This document shows positions 9,739 through 21,900 of a stretch of DNA of 64,000 bases, in pieces. The position numbers were made by a program, and so were the translations under genes. The first letter of the stretch is position 1. Each line of letters begins with the position of its first letter. This DNA comes from Huiozyma naganishii CBS 8797 (lineage: Eukaryota > Ascomycota > Saccharomycetes > Saccharomycetales > Saccharomycetaceae), in assembly GCF_000348985.1 (NCBI RefSeq), contig NC_035932.1, positions 62,001 to 126,000 on the forward strand, read 5' to 3'. The notes under the pieces were generated by a model, which had not been told where the DNA came from, made no database searches, and was given only the letters and a program-made list of their open reading frames with translations.

Positions 9739-9888
9739 ACACACGACCCGCCACGCTGACCAACTTTACGTAATCCGTTAAGTCATCTTCATCGAGGTCT
9801 GCATTTTTTGTTATATAAGCACAAGTTGCAATAGTGATGGTGTTGGTGATGGTGGTTGATGGTGGTAGGAGGTCCCCAGAGCACCGCA

Positions 9889-11397
9889 ATGACTGACGTG
9901 GGGAAGAAAGTGAATACGCTGCTGTGCTGCGAGTGTGGGACTCCCATCGATGGGTCCACTGGGCTCGTCATGTGCCACGACTGCATCCGATTGAAAGTGG
10001 ACATCACGGAGGGGATCCCGAAGGAGTCCAATCTGTCCTTCTGCAGGGACTGTGAGCGGTTCTTGCAACCACCGGGCCAGTGGGTGCGTGCGAAACTGGA
10101 GTCCCGGGAACTGCTGGCGATCTGCATGAAACGGTTGAAGGGGATCAGCAAAGTGCGGTTTGTCGATGCGTCCTTCATCTGGACGGAGCCGCACTCGCGA
10201 CGGATAAAAGTTAAGGTGACTGTGCAGGGGGAGGCGATGATGAACGTCGTCGTGCAGCAGACGTTCCAAGTCGAGTATTTTGTCAACGCGATGCAGTGCC
10301 CTGACTGTGCCAAGTCGTTCACCAAGAATACATGGACTGCGAAGGTGCAAGTCCGGCAGAAGGTCGCTCACAAGCGGACTTTCCTCTACTTGGAGCAACT
10401 GATCTTGAAACACAACGCTCACGTCGACACGATCTCCATCGAGGAGGCGAAAGATGGGATCGACTTCTTCTACGGGCAGAAGAACCATGCAGTCAAAATG
10501 GTCGACTTCATCAACTCGGTGATGCCCATCAAGTACAAGCGGTCCGAGGAACTTGTCAGCCAGGACTCGCACACGGGGTCATCCTCGTACAAGTTCTCGT
10601 ACTCGATAGAGTTGGTCCCCATTTGCAAAGATGACCTCGTCGTGTTGCCCAAGCGGGTTGCCAAATCCATGGGGAACATCACACGGTTCGTTCTATGTTC
10701 CAAAGTGTCCAACACGGTTCAATTCCTTGATCCGGTCACTTTGCAAACGGGGGAACTCCACGCAGCCACTTTCTGGAGGGAACCTTTCCCATCTCTCGCG
10801 GATTCCTCACAACTCGTCGAGTTCATCGTGCTCGACGTGGAACTAACGGGTCGCACGGAGGGCAACCGCGTGCAAGCGGAGATAACTGTCGCGCGTGCCT
10901 CGGACCTGGGTCAAAACGACCAGGAGTACTACGTACGGTCGCATCTCGGCGGTATCTGCCACGCGGGGGACTCTGTGATGGGGTACTTCATTGCGAATTC
11001 GAATTACAACTCGGACCTCTTCGACGAACTACCTTACGACCAGGTCCCAGACGTGGTCCTGGTCAAGAAGCTGCAGTTGAAGAACAAATCGAAGAAGAAC
11101 CGTAAGTGGAAGCTTAAGAGGATGGCGAAGGAGCACAACGAGGCAGCTCAGGTCCAAGGTCACGGACACGACCACTCGAACAGAGCGGAGAAGCAGGACA
11201 TGGAGCGCGCCGAGAGAGACTACGAGCTGTTCCTGGAACAATTGGAGGACGACGACGAGCTGCGCAACAATGTCAACTTCTACCGTGCGGAGGAGCAAGC
11301 CGATGCAGAGGAGATGGACGGCTTACTCGACCAGATCGACGATCTGACACTGCAAGAAGCGGACGACGAGGAAGAAGAGGAAGAAGAAGCCGTGTAG
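9889..11397 (+). CDS. NMD3: 60S ribosomal subunit export adaptor Nmd3
   Basis: The 502-residue protein (S. cerevisiae 518) binds the pre-60S subunit and carries a leucine-rich nuclear export signal for Crm1. Paired cysteine motifs CCECGTPIDG and MCHDC, CRDCERFLQPPGQW, and CPDCAKSF form the conserved zinc-binding N-terminal domain. The acidic C-terminus (DDEEEEEEEA) follows a region rich in Lys and Arg (KNKSKKNRKWKLKRM, a nuclear localisation signal in the family) and leucine-rich stretches. I prefer the ATG at 9889 because a TATA-like TTATATAA lies near 9811; an in-frame ATG at 9859 would add 10 residues. In S. cerevisiae it follows DBP8 directly (YHR170W). Confidence 0.95.
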   Translation: MTDVGKKVNTLLCCECGTPIDGSTGLVMCHDCIRLKVDITEGIPKESNLSFCRDCERFLQPPGQWVRAKLESRELLAICMKRLKGISKVRFVDASFIWTEPHSRRIKVKVTVQGEAMMNVVVQQTFQVEYFVNAMQCPDCAKSFTKNTWTAKVQVRQKVAHKRTFLYLEQLILKHNAHVDTISIEEAKDGIDFFYGQKNHAVKMVDFINSVMPIKYKRSEELVSQDSHTGSSSYKFSYSIELVPICKDDLVVLPKRVAKSMGNITRFVLCSKVSNTVQFLDPVTLQTGELHAATFWREPFPSLADSSQLVEFIVLDVELTGRTEGNRVQAEITVARASDLGQNDQEYYVRSHLGGICHAGDSVMGYFIANSNYNSDLFDELPYDQVPDVVLVKKLQLKNKSKKNRKWKLKRMAKEHNEAAQVQGHGHDHSNRAEKQDMERAERDYELFLEQLEDDDELRNNVNFYRAEEQADAEEMDGLLDQIDDLTLQEADDEEEEEEEAV

Positions 11398-11565
11398 AGC
11401 GCTTTTTGAGGGCGTCGCCACCACACCCTCCATCATCTGTATCTAATGTTCTGTAAAGTAAGTAAGTTGACTCTTCGTAGCACACAATTTGATGGCTAGC
11501 ATCACCTTCAACAACAACGGCACTAAGAGCTGTTGCTTCAAGGTGGAACCCCACTGCCATTAGAG

Positions 11566-12159
11566 ATGAATGACGGCGAATTCATCGTTGCGGGCACGCT
11601 GGATACGTTGTCCGACCGAACGGACCGTCTGCAAGGACGCGTCGGCGAGGCGACACACCCGCGGAGGACTCTGAAGACGTGTCTAGAGGAGTTGCAACAG
11701 ATTCTGGATACCGTGTACCGGCAGAGGCTGCATATTGGGGAACCCTTACTTCTGGTGATTCGCCGGTTCATCAAGGAACAGCAACAATTGCGGGAAGATG
11801 TCCTGCCCGTCACTTGTGGTCGCGATGGGGACCGCTCGGCAAGGGGCGAGATCCTCGCAGTCTACGATTCTGCAATGGCACTTCTGGACAGGCTGCGCGT
11901 GTTACAAGGGCTGTTCGATAGGGTGAACGATGCTGAGCAGCTCCCGAGTGCCGCGTGCACAGCTCCACTGGCGGAGATGCACGCACAGCTACTCGAACAG
12001 TCACGCAGCCACGCGGCATTGCTCGTCCGCAGTCTGCTCGTGGTGCAGAAGCACATCCGGCACAACTGCCGTTACAACGAACTGCTCCTGGGACTTGCTC
12101 AGACTACTACTACCGCTATTGGTACCACTACCTCTAGTAGTAGTGACGATACGCTGTAA
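11566..12159 (+). CDS. LDB18: Probable Ldb18, yeast dynactin p24-type subunit
   Basis: The 197-residue, leucine-rich, mostly helical protein lacks a recognisable catalytic motif. Its LDTLSDRTDRLQGRVG start and RSLLVVQKHIRHN near the C-terminus resemble what I recall of S. cerevisiae Ldb18 (178 residues), the p24 subunit of dynactin that tethers p150Glued (Nip100) to dynamitin and acts with dynein in spindle positioning. Low sequence conservation is usual in this family. The ATG at 11566 is the first in frame. The C-terminal tail is a Thr/Ser tract. It sits between NMD3 and GCN5, all on the same strand, a place where S. cerevisiae has no LDB18 (YLL049W). A profile search would settle it. Confidence 0.55.
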   Translation: MNDGEFIVAGTLDTLSDRTDRLQGRVGEATHPRRTLKTCLEELQQILDTVYRQRLHIGEPLLLVIRRFIKEQQQLREDVLPVTCGRDGDRSARGEILAVYDSAMALLDRLRVLQGLFDRVNDAEQLPSAACTAPLAEMHAQLLEQSRSHAALLVRSLLVVQKHIRHNCRYNELLLGLAQTTTTAIGTTTSSSSDDTL

Positions 12160-12282
12160 AAATTCGATACAAAACAAGACCGTTGAAGAGCGAGTTACTG
12201 TTAGTTGGTGGTCGACAGTGAGTCGTGTACTGTGTGTATCGTGTCGTGTCGTGTCGCAGGTGCGTTTGGTGTGGTAGGGTGA

Positions 12283-13608
<1,326 letters not shown>

Positions 13609-13674
13609 TCTTGTGCGTGTTTGTGTGTGTTGTGTTTATACGTAGTACATAGAATTGGCATGTAGTTTTCAAAA

Positions 13675-14478
13675 CTAGGACATTTCGACATCCTCACCCT
13701 GCTGTTGGTCTTGCTCCTGCTGCGTCTTCTCCTCTTCCTCCTTCTCCTTGAGCAGTTTGATAATCTCACCTGTCTTCTTATTGTCGTATATCTCGAACCC
13801 GCCGTCCTTTGTAATGCAGCAGAGTTGGACGTTGTTCTGGTCCAATTTCTCCTCCATGACTTGTTTCAATATTTTGAGGGTGAGGACTTCTGCGTCCCTC
13901 ATGTTGAGTGACGAGTGCCACTCGTTCTGCAGTTCCGACTGGGCCCCCTCTGAACCGGACCCAATAGCCTTTGCATTGTACCTGTAGAAAGTGCCCGAGG
14001 GTTCCGCATGGTACAATTGGTACCCATCGTCCGCGTCGTATCCAGCGATGAGCAACGCGACACCAAAGGGTCTAGACATGAGTCTCTCCTCCCCCGCGGC
14101 ACCCTCCCCGAACCTGAGCGCCAGATCACACACGGACTGTGTCAGAGACTCCACTTTAATGTTTTCATCGTAGTACAAATCGTGAGTGATCGCCGAGGTT
14201 CTTGCATGTTCGATCATAGACCTTGCATCAGCAGTAAGCCCACTCATGGCACACCCAATGTGCCTGTCTATCTCGACGATCTTTTCGATGGAGTCAGACT
14301 CCAACAGTGGGGAGGTGGCCCTCTTCTCCACACCGAGCACTACACCCTCGCTTGTTGTGATCCCTATCGCTGTGGACCCCAATTTGATAGCCTCGAGGGA
14401 GTACTCGACTTGGAACAGTCTCCCCTCTGGGGAGAAAGTGCTGACCCCTCTATCGTACTCGCTTCTCGTCAAGAACAT
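13675..14478 (-). CDS. PUP2: 20S proteasome alpha-5 subunit Pup2
   Basis: The 267-residue protein (S. cerevisiae 260) is the alpha-5 subunit of the outer proteasome ring; it has no protease activity. The N-terminus [20 protein letters not shown] carries the alpha-subunit signature (YDR...FSPEGR-FQVEY), followed by [15 protein letters not shown] and [19 protein letters not shown]. The glutamine/glutamate-rich tail ends in EDVEMS, as in S. cerevisiae. The start at 14478 is fixed by conservation, although the frame remains open for 38 codons upstream with another ATG at 14544. A near-consensus Rpn4 site lies about 110 bases upstream. It is convergent with GCN5, with 66 bases between. Confidence 0.98.
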   Translation of the reverse strand: MFLTRSEYDRGVSTFSPEGRLFQVEYSLEAIKLGSTAIGITTSEGVVLGVEKRATSPLLESDSIEKIVEIDRHIGCAMSGLTADARSMIEHARTSAITHDLYYDENIKVESLTQSVCDLALRFGEGAAGEERLMSRPFGVALLIAGYDADDGYQLYHAEPSGTFYRYNAKAIGSGSEGAQSELQNEWHSSLNMRDAEVLTLKILKQVMEEKLDQNNVQLCCITKDGGFEIYDNKKTGEIIKLLKEKEEEEKTQQEQDQQQGEDVEMS

Positions 14479-15387
14479 TTGCCGTGAGGGAATAAACTGG
14501 AGTAAACCAAGGCTCACTTGTTCACTCAGAAGCAAGCTGCTCATATTCAAGATCTGTTCTTCCTGTTCTGTATTGTATCTTAATTTTGCCACTTTTTGCG
14601 TTTACCCGAATGTAAAATATGAAAAATTTAAAAAAAAATAAAAAAATTAAAAGTCACGTGAGCATCACGTGATTCAGGTGTCTGGGTTTACCATTAGCAT
14701 ATCCGGGTAACTTCTGAGCGTGGGCTGCGTGGGTCGCGTGGGGGTGGTACCTGTCACGTGGGCGGCACTCAGCAAGCCCTAACCACACTCTCTCGGCTCG
14801 GTTTCCCCTTTCGGACACCCTAAGCGTAAAAAGCCGGTGTTACCCGGAACACAGAATAAAAAACACCGCAAAACTGCATCGGGTGCTTGGGTTCCTTGCG
14901 GTAAATCTGTACCAGACACTAGCGTATACTACACCTACGATACACTCTAGTGGACTGCTGCCTGTCTCAACAAGATGATTGCCGTTGTTCACCCGCTGGT
15001 CACCCACTGTCGCTTGTAAGTTGCGCTATTTTCCACCGCCAAAAGTCATGTGGCCCACTACAGCCGAAGTGTCCCTCCTGTACGTGTCTTGATTATGCAA
15101 TCGCAATATGTATTCCCCTTTTGGGCCTCCGAGGCCGTAGTGGCCGGCCGGTCGTATGGCTTGCTTAAGCGGCGGGTGGTGGGGGGGGTTCGTATTGCTA
15201 GGATCTGCTACTTGCCAAGAGTATATATGCCCGAGGGTGTGTGTGTGTTCTAGAAGGTGCACTACTTTGAGGGAACGCTCAGGAACATACACTTTCTGCC
15301 AAGTCTGTGTTCCTGTCTGTCTTGTGTGTGCGTTGGATCTCGGGTTTGCCCTTTTTTATTGCCTAATCGAGTGTGTGTGAAGCGGTT
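14479..15387. other. PUP2-RIE1 divergent promoter with Reb1-type and E-box sites
   Basis: This 0.9-kb region carries no convincing gene. Reb1-type TTACCCG sites lie at 14602-14608, 14704-14710 (reverse) and 14840-14846, and CACGTG hexamers at 14655, 14666 and 14755. The rest is GC-rich in short runs. It coincides with the second breakpoint of the inferred DBP8-PUP2 inversion. The 11-mer TTACCCGGAAC also occurs near 7508, in the other breakpoint interval. Confidence 0.6.
14585..14593 (-). promoter_or_regulatory. Near-consensus Rpn4 proteasome element (PACE) of PUP2
   Basis: Read on the minus strand, the site is AGTGGCAAA, one change from the canonical GGTGGCAAA bound by Rpn4. It lies 107-115 bases upstream of the PUP2 start, the usual spacing in proteasome genes, and is the likely route for coordinate induction. 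Confidence 0.65.
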
Positions 15388-17508
15388 ATGACGCAGCAGG
15401 AACAGGAGTCGGTGACTTCTACTGGTGGTGGTGGTGGTGGTGTGGGGTTGCAGTTGGAACAGCTCGCTAATACACACTTGCTGACCGTTAGGGTGCGCTG
15501 GGCAAAGGAGCTGGGTGTCGGGGAACAAGCCGTGGTGAACGAGCTTTCCAAAGTGGTGCACAGTTTCAAGGGTAATCTTGTCAACCCGGTGTACGTTGAG
15601 AGGTACCAGTATTTAGTCGACAGTGAGAGAATTGATTTGATCCAGAGTTGCGATTTGTCCTTTGAAAATGCTACGGTGGAACACGCACAGTGGGCTAGTG
15701 ATAGTAAGGGCAACAAGGACTACAGTATTGTGATCCAATCCCAATTCAAGAAAAGATCCGCCATGGAACGGTGTATCGACAAAACCGTGTCGATTCTCAA
15801 GGATCACAGTGGCAGTGATGACCGCAAGGTTATCGAGGCGTGGTCTATCAGTTATAATAACCACTCGCTGACGCACCCGGGGAACATATTCATCGGGAAC
15901 GTCTCCAAATCTACCACGCTCGCGGAACTGACAGAAATCTGCGAGGGATTTGGTCCCATAATGTCCATAAAACTCATCGATAACAAGTCCGGTGCTCCAG
16001 GGAGGAACAAGATCCATGAAACAGCGACAAACTTCGGGTTCGTTTCATTCCAATTGGGGTCTCAGGCTGCTAAATGCATCAATGAGTTGAACGGGAAACG
16101 GATAAATGGGTCAGATTTACTAGTCAACTACCACGTGGAGAGAAAGGAGAGGGAAAAACTGTACTGGGACCAGTTTAAAAACCCGGGCAAAGAGACCCCC
16201 ACCACGATGGATAATAACTCTGATTGTGGGGCGGATACGGAAAGTAATGGACAGATGATCCAGTTCCCAGACGAAAACGCGGACGATTTCAAGTGCGTGT
16301 TTGTCGGGAATCTGCCCAGGTCCACCACAGTCATCACCGTGGACACAACAGCAGAGCCGACTGTAGTTACCGTGGAAAGTGTCATTGCTATGATCAGGGA
16401 ACGGATGGAATCACAGCTGCCCAACTTGGAGATATCCTCCTCGTACTTCCCCACAGAGCACACGGATATTGGGAGCAATACCTCGAGTGGCAATGGCAGG
16501 ACACAGCTGAAGGGGTACGGTTTCATCAAGCTACCAACCCACGACGACGCGGTGTGTGTCATAGAGACGCTTAACGGCTCAGAATGGCACGACCACAAAT
16601 TGACAGTCAACAGGGCCATCCAGAACAGAGTCCACAACTTACGACGCAGGGCCACTGCGTTCAACAAACCACGAATGTACAAATCACCAAGCATAAGTAA
16701 CTCAAGGAGATCAAGCTTCTTGGATGTCCCGCAGCAACCGTTTGTCGGGATGGTACCTTTCTTCCGCAGCGGGAGTACTCCTCGCGTGTTTGCCGCCCAA
16801 GGGGCGCCACAGGCATTGCTACCCCTGGCAAACAACCCGCATCAGTTCATTGCTCCAAGCAATCCCTACTTCCCCAGTAACTTGCCCATGCCCACGAGCA
16901 ATCAACAGGAATCTAACTTGTACATCAAACACATCCCCTTGTCATGGAGGGACCCAGAGTTGTACCAGTTCTACAAGCGGTTCGGCAAGATCATAAGTGC
17001 CAAAATCATTACCATTGGGGGGAGCAATCGTCGGAACTCGGGAAGCCCGGGGATCCACCAGGAGGACTCGAACGAGACAAATGGTGTATCTAACGTGGGT
17101 TCATCCAAGGGTTACGGGTTTGTGTGTTTTGAGAACCCGTTAGATGCATCGAGGGCGATTTTAGCGACGAACGGGGCGCTCGTGGACCCGAACCATGTCC
17201 TTGAAGTGTCCTTTGCCAACAAGAAGAACGGTCACGAGAGTGGGGATAGACATATGATAGACGTGAACGACACGAGGTACAATCAAAAATTCTTGAACGC
17301 GCTCGTCCATGAGCAAAATCAGGTAATGTTGATGTCCTCGTTACAAAACTCACAGGGTCTATCTCCACCTCTTCCACCGGTCATACGGCAAGCCCCAGGG
17401 TTTGCCTACCAACAAGCGACAACGAGTCCCATCCCAGCATTCGTACCGGTATCCTCCTATGCTCCGATCCCAATGCAATACCCTAATCACACTGACGGTA
17501 TAAATTGA
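15388..17508 (+). CDS. RIE1: RNA-binding protein Rie1, three RRM domains
   Basis: The 706-residue protein (S. cerevisiae YGR250C is 781) is a cytoplasmic RNA-binding protein linked to mRNA fate and stress granules. Three RNA-recognition motifs are visible: RRM1 near 164-250 (NIFIGNVSKSTTLAELTEIC, later FGFVSFQLGS), RRM2 near 303-410 with a long loop (CVFVGNLPRSTT, later GYGFIKLPTHDDAV), and RRM3 near 510-610 (NLYIKHIPLSWRDPELYQFY, later GYGFVCFENPLDASRA). The C-terminus is rich in Pro, Gln and Tyr. The first in-frame ATG is 15388. Its neighbour MGA1 is convergent, as in S. cerevisiae (YGR249W-YGR250C). Confidence 0.93.
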   Translation: MTQQEQESVTSTGGGGGGVGLQLEQLANTHLLTVRVRWAKELGVGEQAVVNELSKVVHSFKGNLVNPVYVERYQYLVDSERIDLIQSCDLSFENATVEHAQWASDSKGNKDYSIVIQSQFKKRSAMERCIDKTVSILKDHSGSDDRKVIEAWSISYNNHSLTHPGNIFIGNVSKSTTLAELTEICEGFGPIMSIKLIDNKSGAPGRNKIHETATNFGFVSFQLGSQAAKCINELNGKRINGSDLLVNYHVERKEREKLYWDQFKNPGKETPTTMDNNSDCGADTESNGQMIQFPDENADDFKCVFVGNLPRSTTVITVDTTAEPTVVTVESVIAMIRERMESQLPNLEISSSYFPTEHTDIGSNTSSGNGRTQLKGYGFIKLPTHDDAVCVIETLNGSEWHDHKLTVNRAIQNRVHNLRRRATAFNKPRMYKSPSISNSRRSSFLDVPQQPFVGMVPFFRSGSTPRVFAAQGAPQALLPLANNPHQFIAPSNPYFPSNLPMPTSNQQESNLYIKHIPLSWRDPELYQFYKRFGKIISAKIITIGGSNRRNSGSPGIHQEDSNETNGVSNVGSSKGYGFVCFENPLDASRAILATNGALVDPNHVLEVSFANKKNGHESGDRHMIDVNDTRYNQKFLNALVHEQNQVMLMSSLQNSQGLSPPLPPVIRQAPGFAYQQATTSPIPAFVPVSSYAPIPMQYPNHTDGIN

Positions 17509-17663
17509 GGCAAAAGACGGGATTGGGGGAGGGGGAGACAAAGGAGATTATCAAATTAGTGGAAACGTCTTGGAACTGTCTATATAATGAATATCAAGGA
17601 TGTAATGGATAAAAATAATGACCAAATGTACTCGAGGCGGACCGGTGATGTTTGATTTTTGTT

Positions 17664-18908
17664 TCAGTATCGTCCCAAGTGTGGGGGCACCTCTTCGTTC
17701 AGCAGAAGCCCGGAGTCAGCTATTATATTTTGTTTCAAAGTCTCCAGTGAACTCAAGAGACTTCGCATTCTAACTTGCCTTGCGTCTGGTGGTGTATCTT
17801 CTTCCCCATTTGGGAAATTTATGAGATTTAGTTCCTCGAGTATCTCTGTAATCAGTATCACAGCCTGTGCTAAGTTATTCATATTCAGTTCCGCACCGTT
17901 GCGAGTTCTGTTTACTGTCGGGTTGTTCGGAATATAAGTCTGGTCCCTCCACACCGGGGGGTTCGGTATCAAAGAATTATTGTTTTGGTACATTGGAGCA
18001 TAATTCATGACCGGGTGCGATACCCCCGCTGCCGTGTAAAAAGTTTGGTTCGACGCTAGATGCGAGTGGATAATTCCTTGCTGGTCAGCGGACACTCTTC
18101 TTGTATCTTCGCTGCTGTTACTGGCCTGTTGCCCCCCGCCATTCCTGATGAACATATTGTTACTATTGGAGTAAGAAAATGAATTTGAAGGCTGTAGAAT
18201 ATCAACGTCTGTGTGGGGTCCCTCTGGTAGGGGAAATTTTGTAGTTGCGGGTCCCGGGTAGGACCCAGACCTGGGTGAGATCCTTTGTATTGGTGCTGGG
18301 CCAGAGCTCCCCCCCACTGAATTCGTTGCGGGTTTTGACAAGGGAGTTCTTGCACTTAATGGCATTTGGCTGGTGCTATCTATGAAGCTAATGCACACTG
18401 GGGACAATACGTTTTTCCTCTTGCCGTTCTTGCCCAGCGCGCTGTTTTTCCTATGGGTTTTACTCAGCGTCCCATATTTGGCGTCTTTATAGAAATTGCC
18501 CGACGGGTGAGAGAAGTACCAGATTGTGCTTGCTTTGTCTGTTCGCCGCTGGTCCGTTTCCTGGGCCATGCTCTCTAGGGAACTATTTTCATTATTGTTG
18601 CCCGTAAACTCGGGACCTGTAGAGTTAGTACTGGTATTATTTATACTGTCGCTACTAGGCAATGGACTGATAGTATTTTTGACGTCGAGTACTGGTATTT
18701 TATGGAACCCATACATATGCAGCTGTCTAACAAAGCTGCTGACATTTCCGTGTTTAAAATACCTCTTGAGCACGAGGTTGGCAAAGTCGGCGTCGTATGG
18801 TTTCAAACAGAACGCGCCGTCGTACTTGTCTGACCAGGCAATCAAATTACTAATCCCTGGCTCTTGTAGAATCGAGTGTAATTTGTGAACGAATGTTTTG
18901 ATTTGCAT
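17664..18908 (-). CDS. MGA1: Heat-shock-factor-like transcription factor Mga1
   Basis: The 414-residue protein has an HSF-type winged-helix DNA-binding domain in its first 100 residues: TFVHKLHSILQEPG, IAWSDKYDGAFCLKPYDADF, and the recognition segment LKRYFKHGNVSSFVRQLHMYGFHK. The rest is low-complexity Ser, Asn and Pro with no HSF trimerisation coiled coil. In S. cerevisiae Mga1 (456 residues) promotes pseudohyphal and filamentous growth. A conserved-looking helical segment near the C-terminus (NLAQAVILITEILEELNLINF) may be a partner interface. The start ATG is 18908. The gene-free region upstream is unusually long, about 3.4 kb. Confidence 0.93.
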   Translation of the reverse strand: MQIKTFVHKLHSILQEPGISNLIAWSDKYDGAFCLKPYDADFANLVLKRYFKHGNVSSFVRQLHMYGFHKIPVLDVKNTISPLPSSDSINNTSTNSTGPEFTGNNNENSSLESMAQETDQRRTDKASTIWYFSHPSGNFYKDAKYGTLSKTHRKNSALGKNGKRKNVLSPVCISFIDSTSQMPLSARTPLSKPATNSVGGSSGPAPIQRISPRSGSYPGPATTKFPLPEGPHTDVDILQPSNSFSYSNSNNMFIRNGGGQQASNSSEDTRRVSADQQGIIHSHLASNQTFYTAAGVSHPVMNYAPMYQNNNSLIPNPPVWRDQTYIPNNPTVNRTRNGAELNMNNLAQAVILITEILEELNLINFPNGEEDTPPDARQVRMRSLLSSLETLKQNIIADSGLLLNEEVPPHLGRY

Positions 18909-21900
18909 CACAAGCTGTACCCATAAGTACTTGCGACGGATTAATCAGAACGAGAGAGAGACCGTAAATGTGGAGAGTTTGGAAGTTTTATGAAGGAACG
19001 TCAGATACGCACTGGACCCAAAAAAAAATGGTGATATTAAAAATAGTGGAAAATATTAAGAACTAAAAGAAGTGATCGTGGAATAAACAGAAGGAATGGT
19101 GGGCCGTTTGAGTTAATTTTAAGTATAAATGACGTTATCTTTGTTCACTTTGCGATTAGTTTGTATATAAACAATCACAGGTATGGTTAAAATTGGTGAA
19201 TTTACGTGTGTGCATATATATATATATATATATGTTCTTGTAGATTTTTACTTCTGCCACCAACCCCCCCCAAAAAAAAGTTGCGGAAGAGGAAAAAAAT
19301 GATACAGAAGGATTGAGATGGGAGGGGAAAAAAACGGAAGGAAAAAAAATTGTGCACGAACTCTCCTTTTGATACTTACGACTCACAATCCTGTAATTTT
19401 GAACAAAGGATTAGCCAAACCCAAAAAGAAACAAATCAAGTTGGAGAGAAATGAGGCGATTGTTTCCACGGAAAGAACCTGCAGGTGTTATAAGATATAG
19501 ATTGAACAAACTTTTCCTAGTACGCACTCCAAAACCAGGACAAATGCTGCATTGTTAGTCCTGAAATAAACAGAGAAAATAAATCAAATAAAGTTAAAGA
19601 AGCCCCGGCAGTATTTGCAATACTCTACACGTTTTCTGTTCTTTTTTGAGTTGAGTTGTTCCCCCTTTTCAACTGTGGCACTCTGCTGCAGAAGGAGACA
19701 GTTCCACTGGGTTACGACACCAGATTGTTCCTGCGCTGCACGGTAGGCCTACATGAGGCAAAGTCATCATCCCAAAATATGGGCTGTCAAAAAAAAATCT
19801 GTTTTTATAGAAGACATGACAGCGGACCACCAACAATATGCGTGTGTGAGTAACGATGAGATGAGATTGAAGAAGAAAAAAAATTACACTATGGAGGATG
19901 CGACATGTCGAGCCCGTGTACAATGTATGCGATCTTTGCTGGTAAAGGTACGGCATTCGCACAGTCAAGGGAAGGCGGATAATATTGTGCAAAGAAGGCC
20001 CCGGGGAAGCACGTCTATCATCATGTTTTGTTTACCGTCTGCTCCGGTAGTTTCTGTGGCACAGTGTTTCGAACAAAAGGAAAAACAAAGACACAGACAA
20101 AAAATTCCGCAACCTATTGCTCACAGAGACTCGCAATCCTAAATCGACCAAAGACGGGAACGGGTAAGTATGCGCGCAGGGGAAAGCGGAGAATTCCAAC
20201 GGGAAATAAGCTATACAATGGCCGGAAAAAGAAAACGGCCCGCCACAGAAAAGTGCGCACGGCCAGCTGCAGGACAATAGCCTGCAGGAAAAAGCGACAT
20301 CCCTTCACCCGTATTCCCTCTGGGCGGGGATCCAAAGAAGGGAAGGGACGTGGGGTGCAGTAAATTCGCGAAGGAAGTGGTGCAGCACGGGTATAGTAGG
20401 CACTCACAAAAAAAGAAGCATTGGAACGGGTGTACAGCGGTTTCTGGAGGGGGCCCGCCATCCATATCGCATCCTGTCGCCGTCCCTCCGCCCTCCGTCT
20501 CCCGTCTCCCGTCTCTCGCCGCTTCTCCTCCGCCGTTCCTGTGTAGGAGGAAATGTATGGGTGGCTTACGCAATCTGCACAGCACACGGAGCTTCCTATT
20601 TTGGGGTTCCTTCTAAGTCCACCCATCCCCATTTTTGTCTTGTATTTCCCCATACGGACGCATATCGGGAGCCGTTGTCGTTACCGCCGGTCAACGCAGA
20701 CCGGGTCGGGACTCTCAAGAGTGTAGAGACAGCCCGAGAGGGATTGCATCCGGACATCCAAGCGTACGAGTTATCTGCACTGGAAGGTATATACAAAAAA
20801 CACGTGTTTTACCCTGTCATTGCTACAGTATCACATTATACTCATTCTAACCATCAACATATCCAGGTGCGACAGGGAAAGGATATGTGTTTTGAGTCTC
20901 AGTCCAAAAAAAATAAATAATAATAATAATAATAATAACAAAATCATTCCATTGTTCTGGTGTTCTTGGCTCGGCCAATTCTTGAAAAAAGCTGTTCCGA
21001 ACATAATTTGTTTGCGATATAGTTGTTGGTGGTTTTTCTACGTAGTCAGAAAAGTGGGTACGTGAAAGACTGCCCCAAACAATGTGGAATAGAACACAAC
21101 TGAGACTGCGGCAGCAGCGACGACAAACAACCAACAATGATAAGAAAGGCAACTTAAACTAGGTCATGCCATCCTTTTGATGATGTCAACCCAACTTTCG
21201 GCAGTCCTACGGCATTCCCTTCCGTAGAGTTGCCTGCTCACAACAAACGCATGCACGCAGAGGGACACGAAGGAAGAGAGGAAAAAATCAAATCATAAAA
21301 CCCGGTAGCTACATGCATTAATTCGTCGTATACCTGGGAAGTGTAAAGGAATAAGGAAAAAAATGAAAAAAAATTCCTCGTTGGAAAGAGAAAACACTGG
21401 ACAAAAAGTGCTTGAGAAACAACGCAAAGCAAATACTGCGACAAGTCTCTGGGACAACTTAGCCATTTTGTTTTTTTCCTTTTTTCTTGGAAGGAGGGGG
21501 GGGGCGTCGGAAGGAAGTATCAACATCCTCACTTTTCTTTCTTGTTCCTTTTTCCTTGTCACCGGAGCGGAGTGGTGGAATTTCTCTGTACAATATAGGT
21601 AGTTCTTCCCTCCCTGTCATTGAATGGTTGGGCAAACTCATCTTGAACAAACATTTGCCAATAGAGAGACACACTCTCGATCTTCACAAAGACAGCCTGT
21701 CAGTAGTCTGTGGAAGGCTTGCTTTTTTGAATCGCAGTCATAAGTTGTTTGGCTGGCGTATCAGTATAACTTGTAGCCTCTACTCTTGATGGTGTCAACG
21801 TGATATACCTTCGTCGAGTAACATAGCAGACCGTCCAGTATTCACCTCTGTGATTGGTTGCTGAGGGGGGCGTGACGACGTGGTGGTTAGCTTTGCAGTA

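Noticed and set aside
14479..14592. 38-codon N-terminal extension of PUP2 as the real start
   Set aside because: It reads through the Rpn4-like site and the conserved start [11 protein letters not shown] is at 14478.
20981..21010. A CCGAA word with flanking T residues as a possible point-centromere CDEIII
   Set aside because: The rest of the CDEIII consensus is missing, and no AT-rich CDEII of 80-160 bases with a CDEI on the other side is found nearby.
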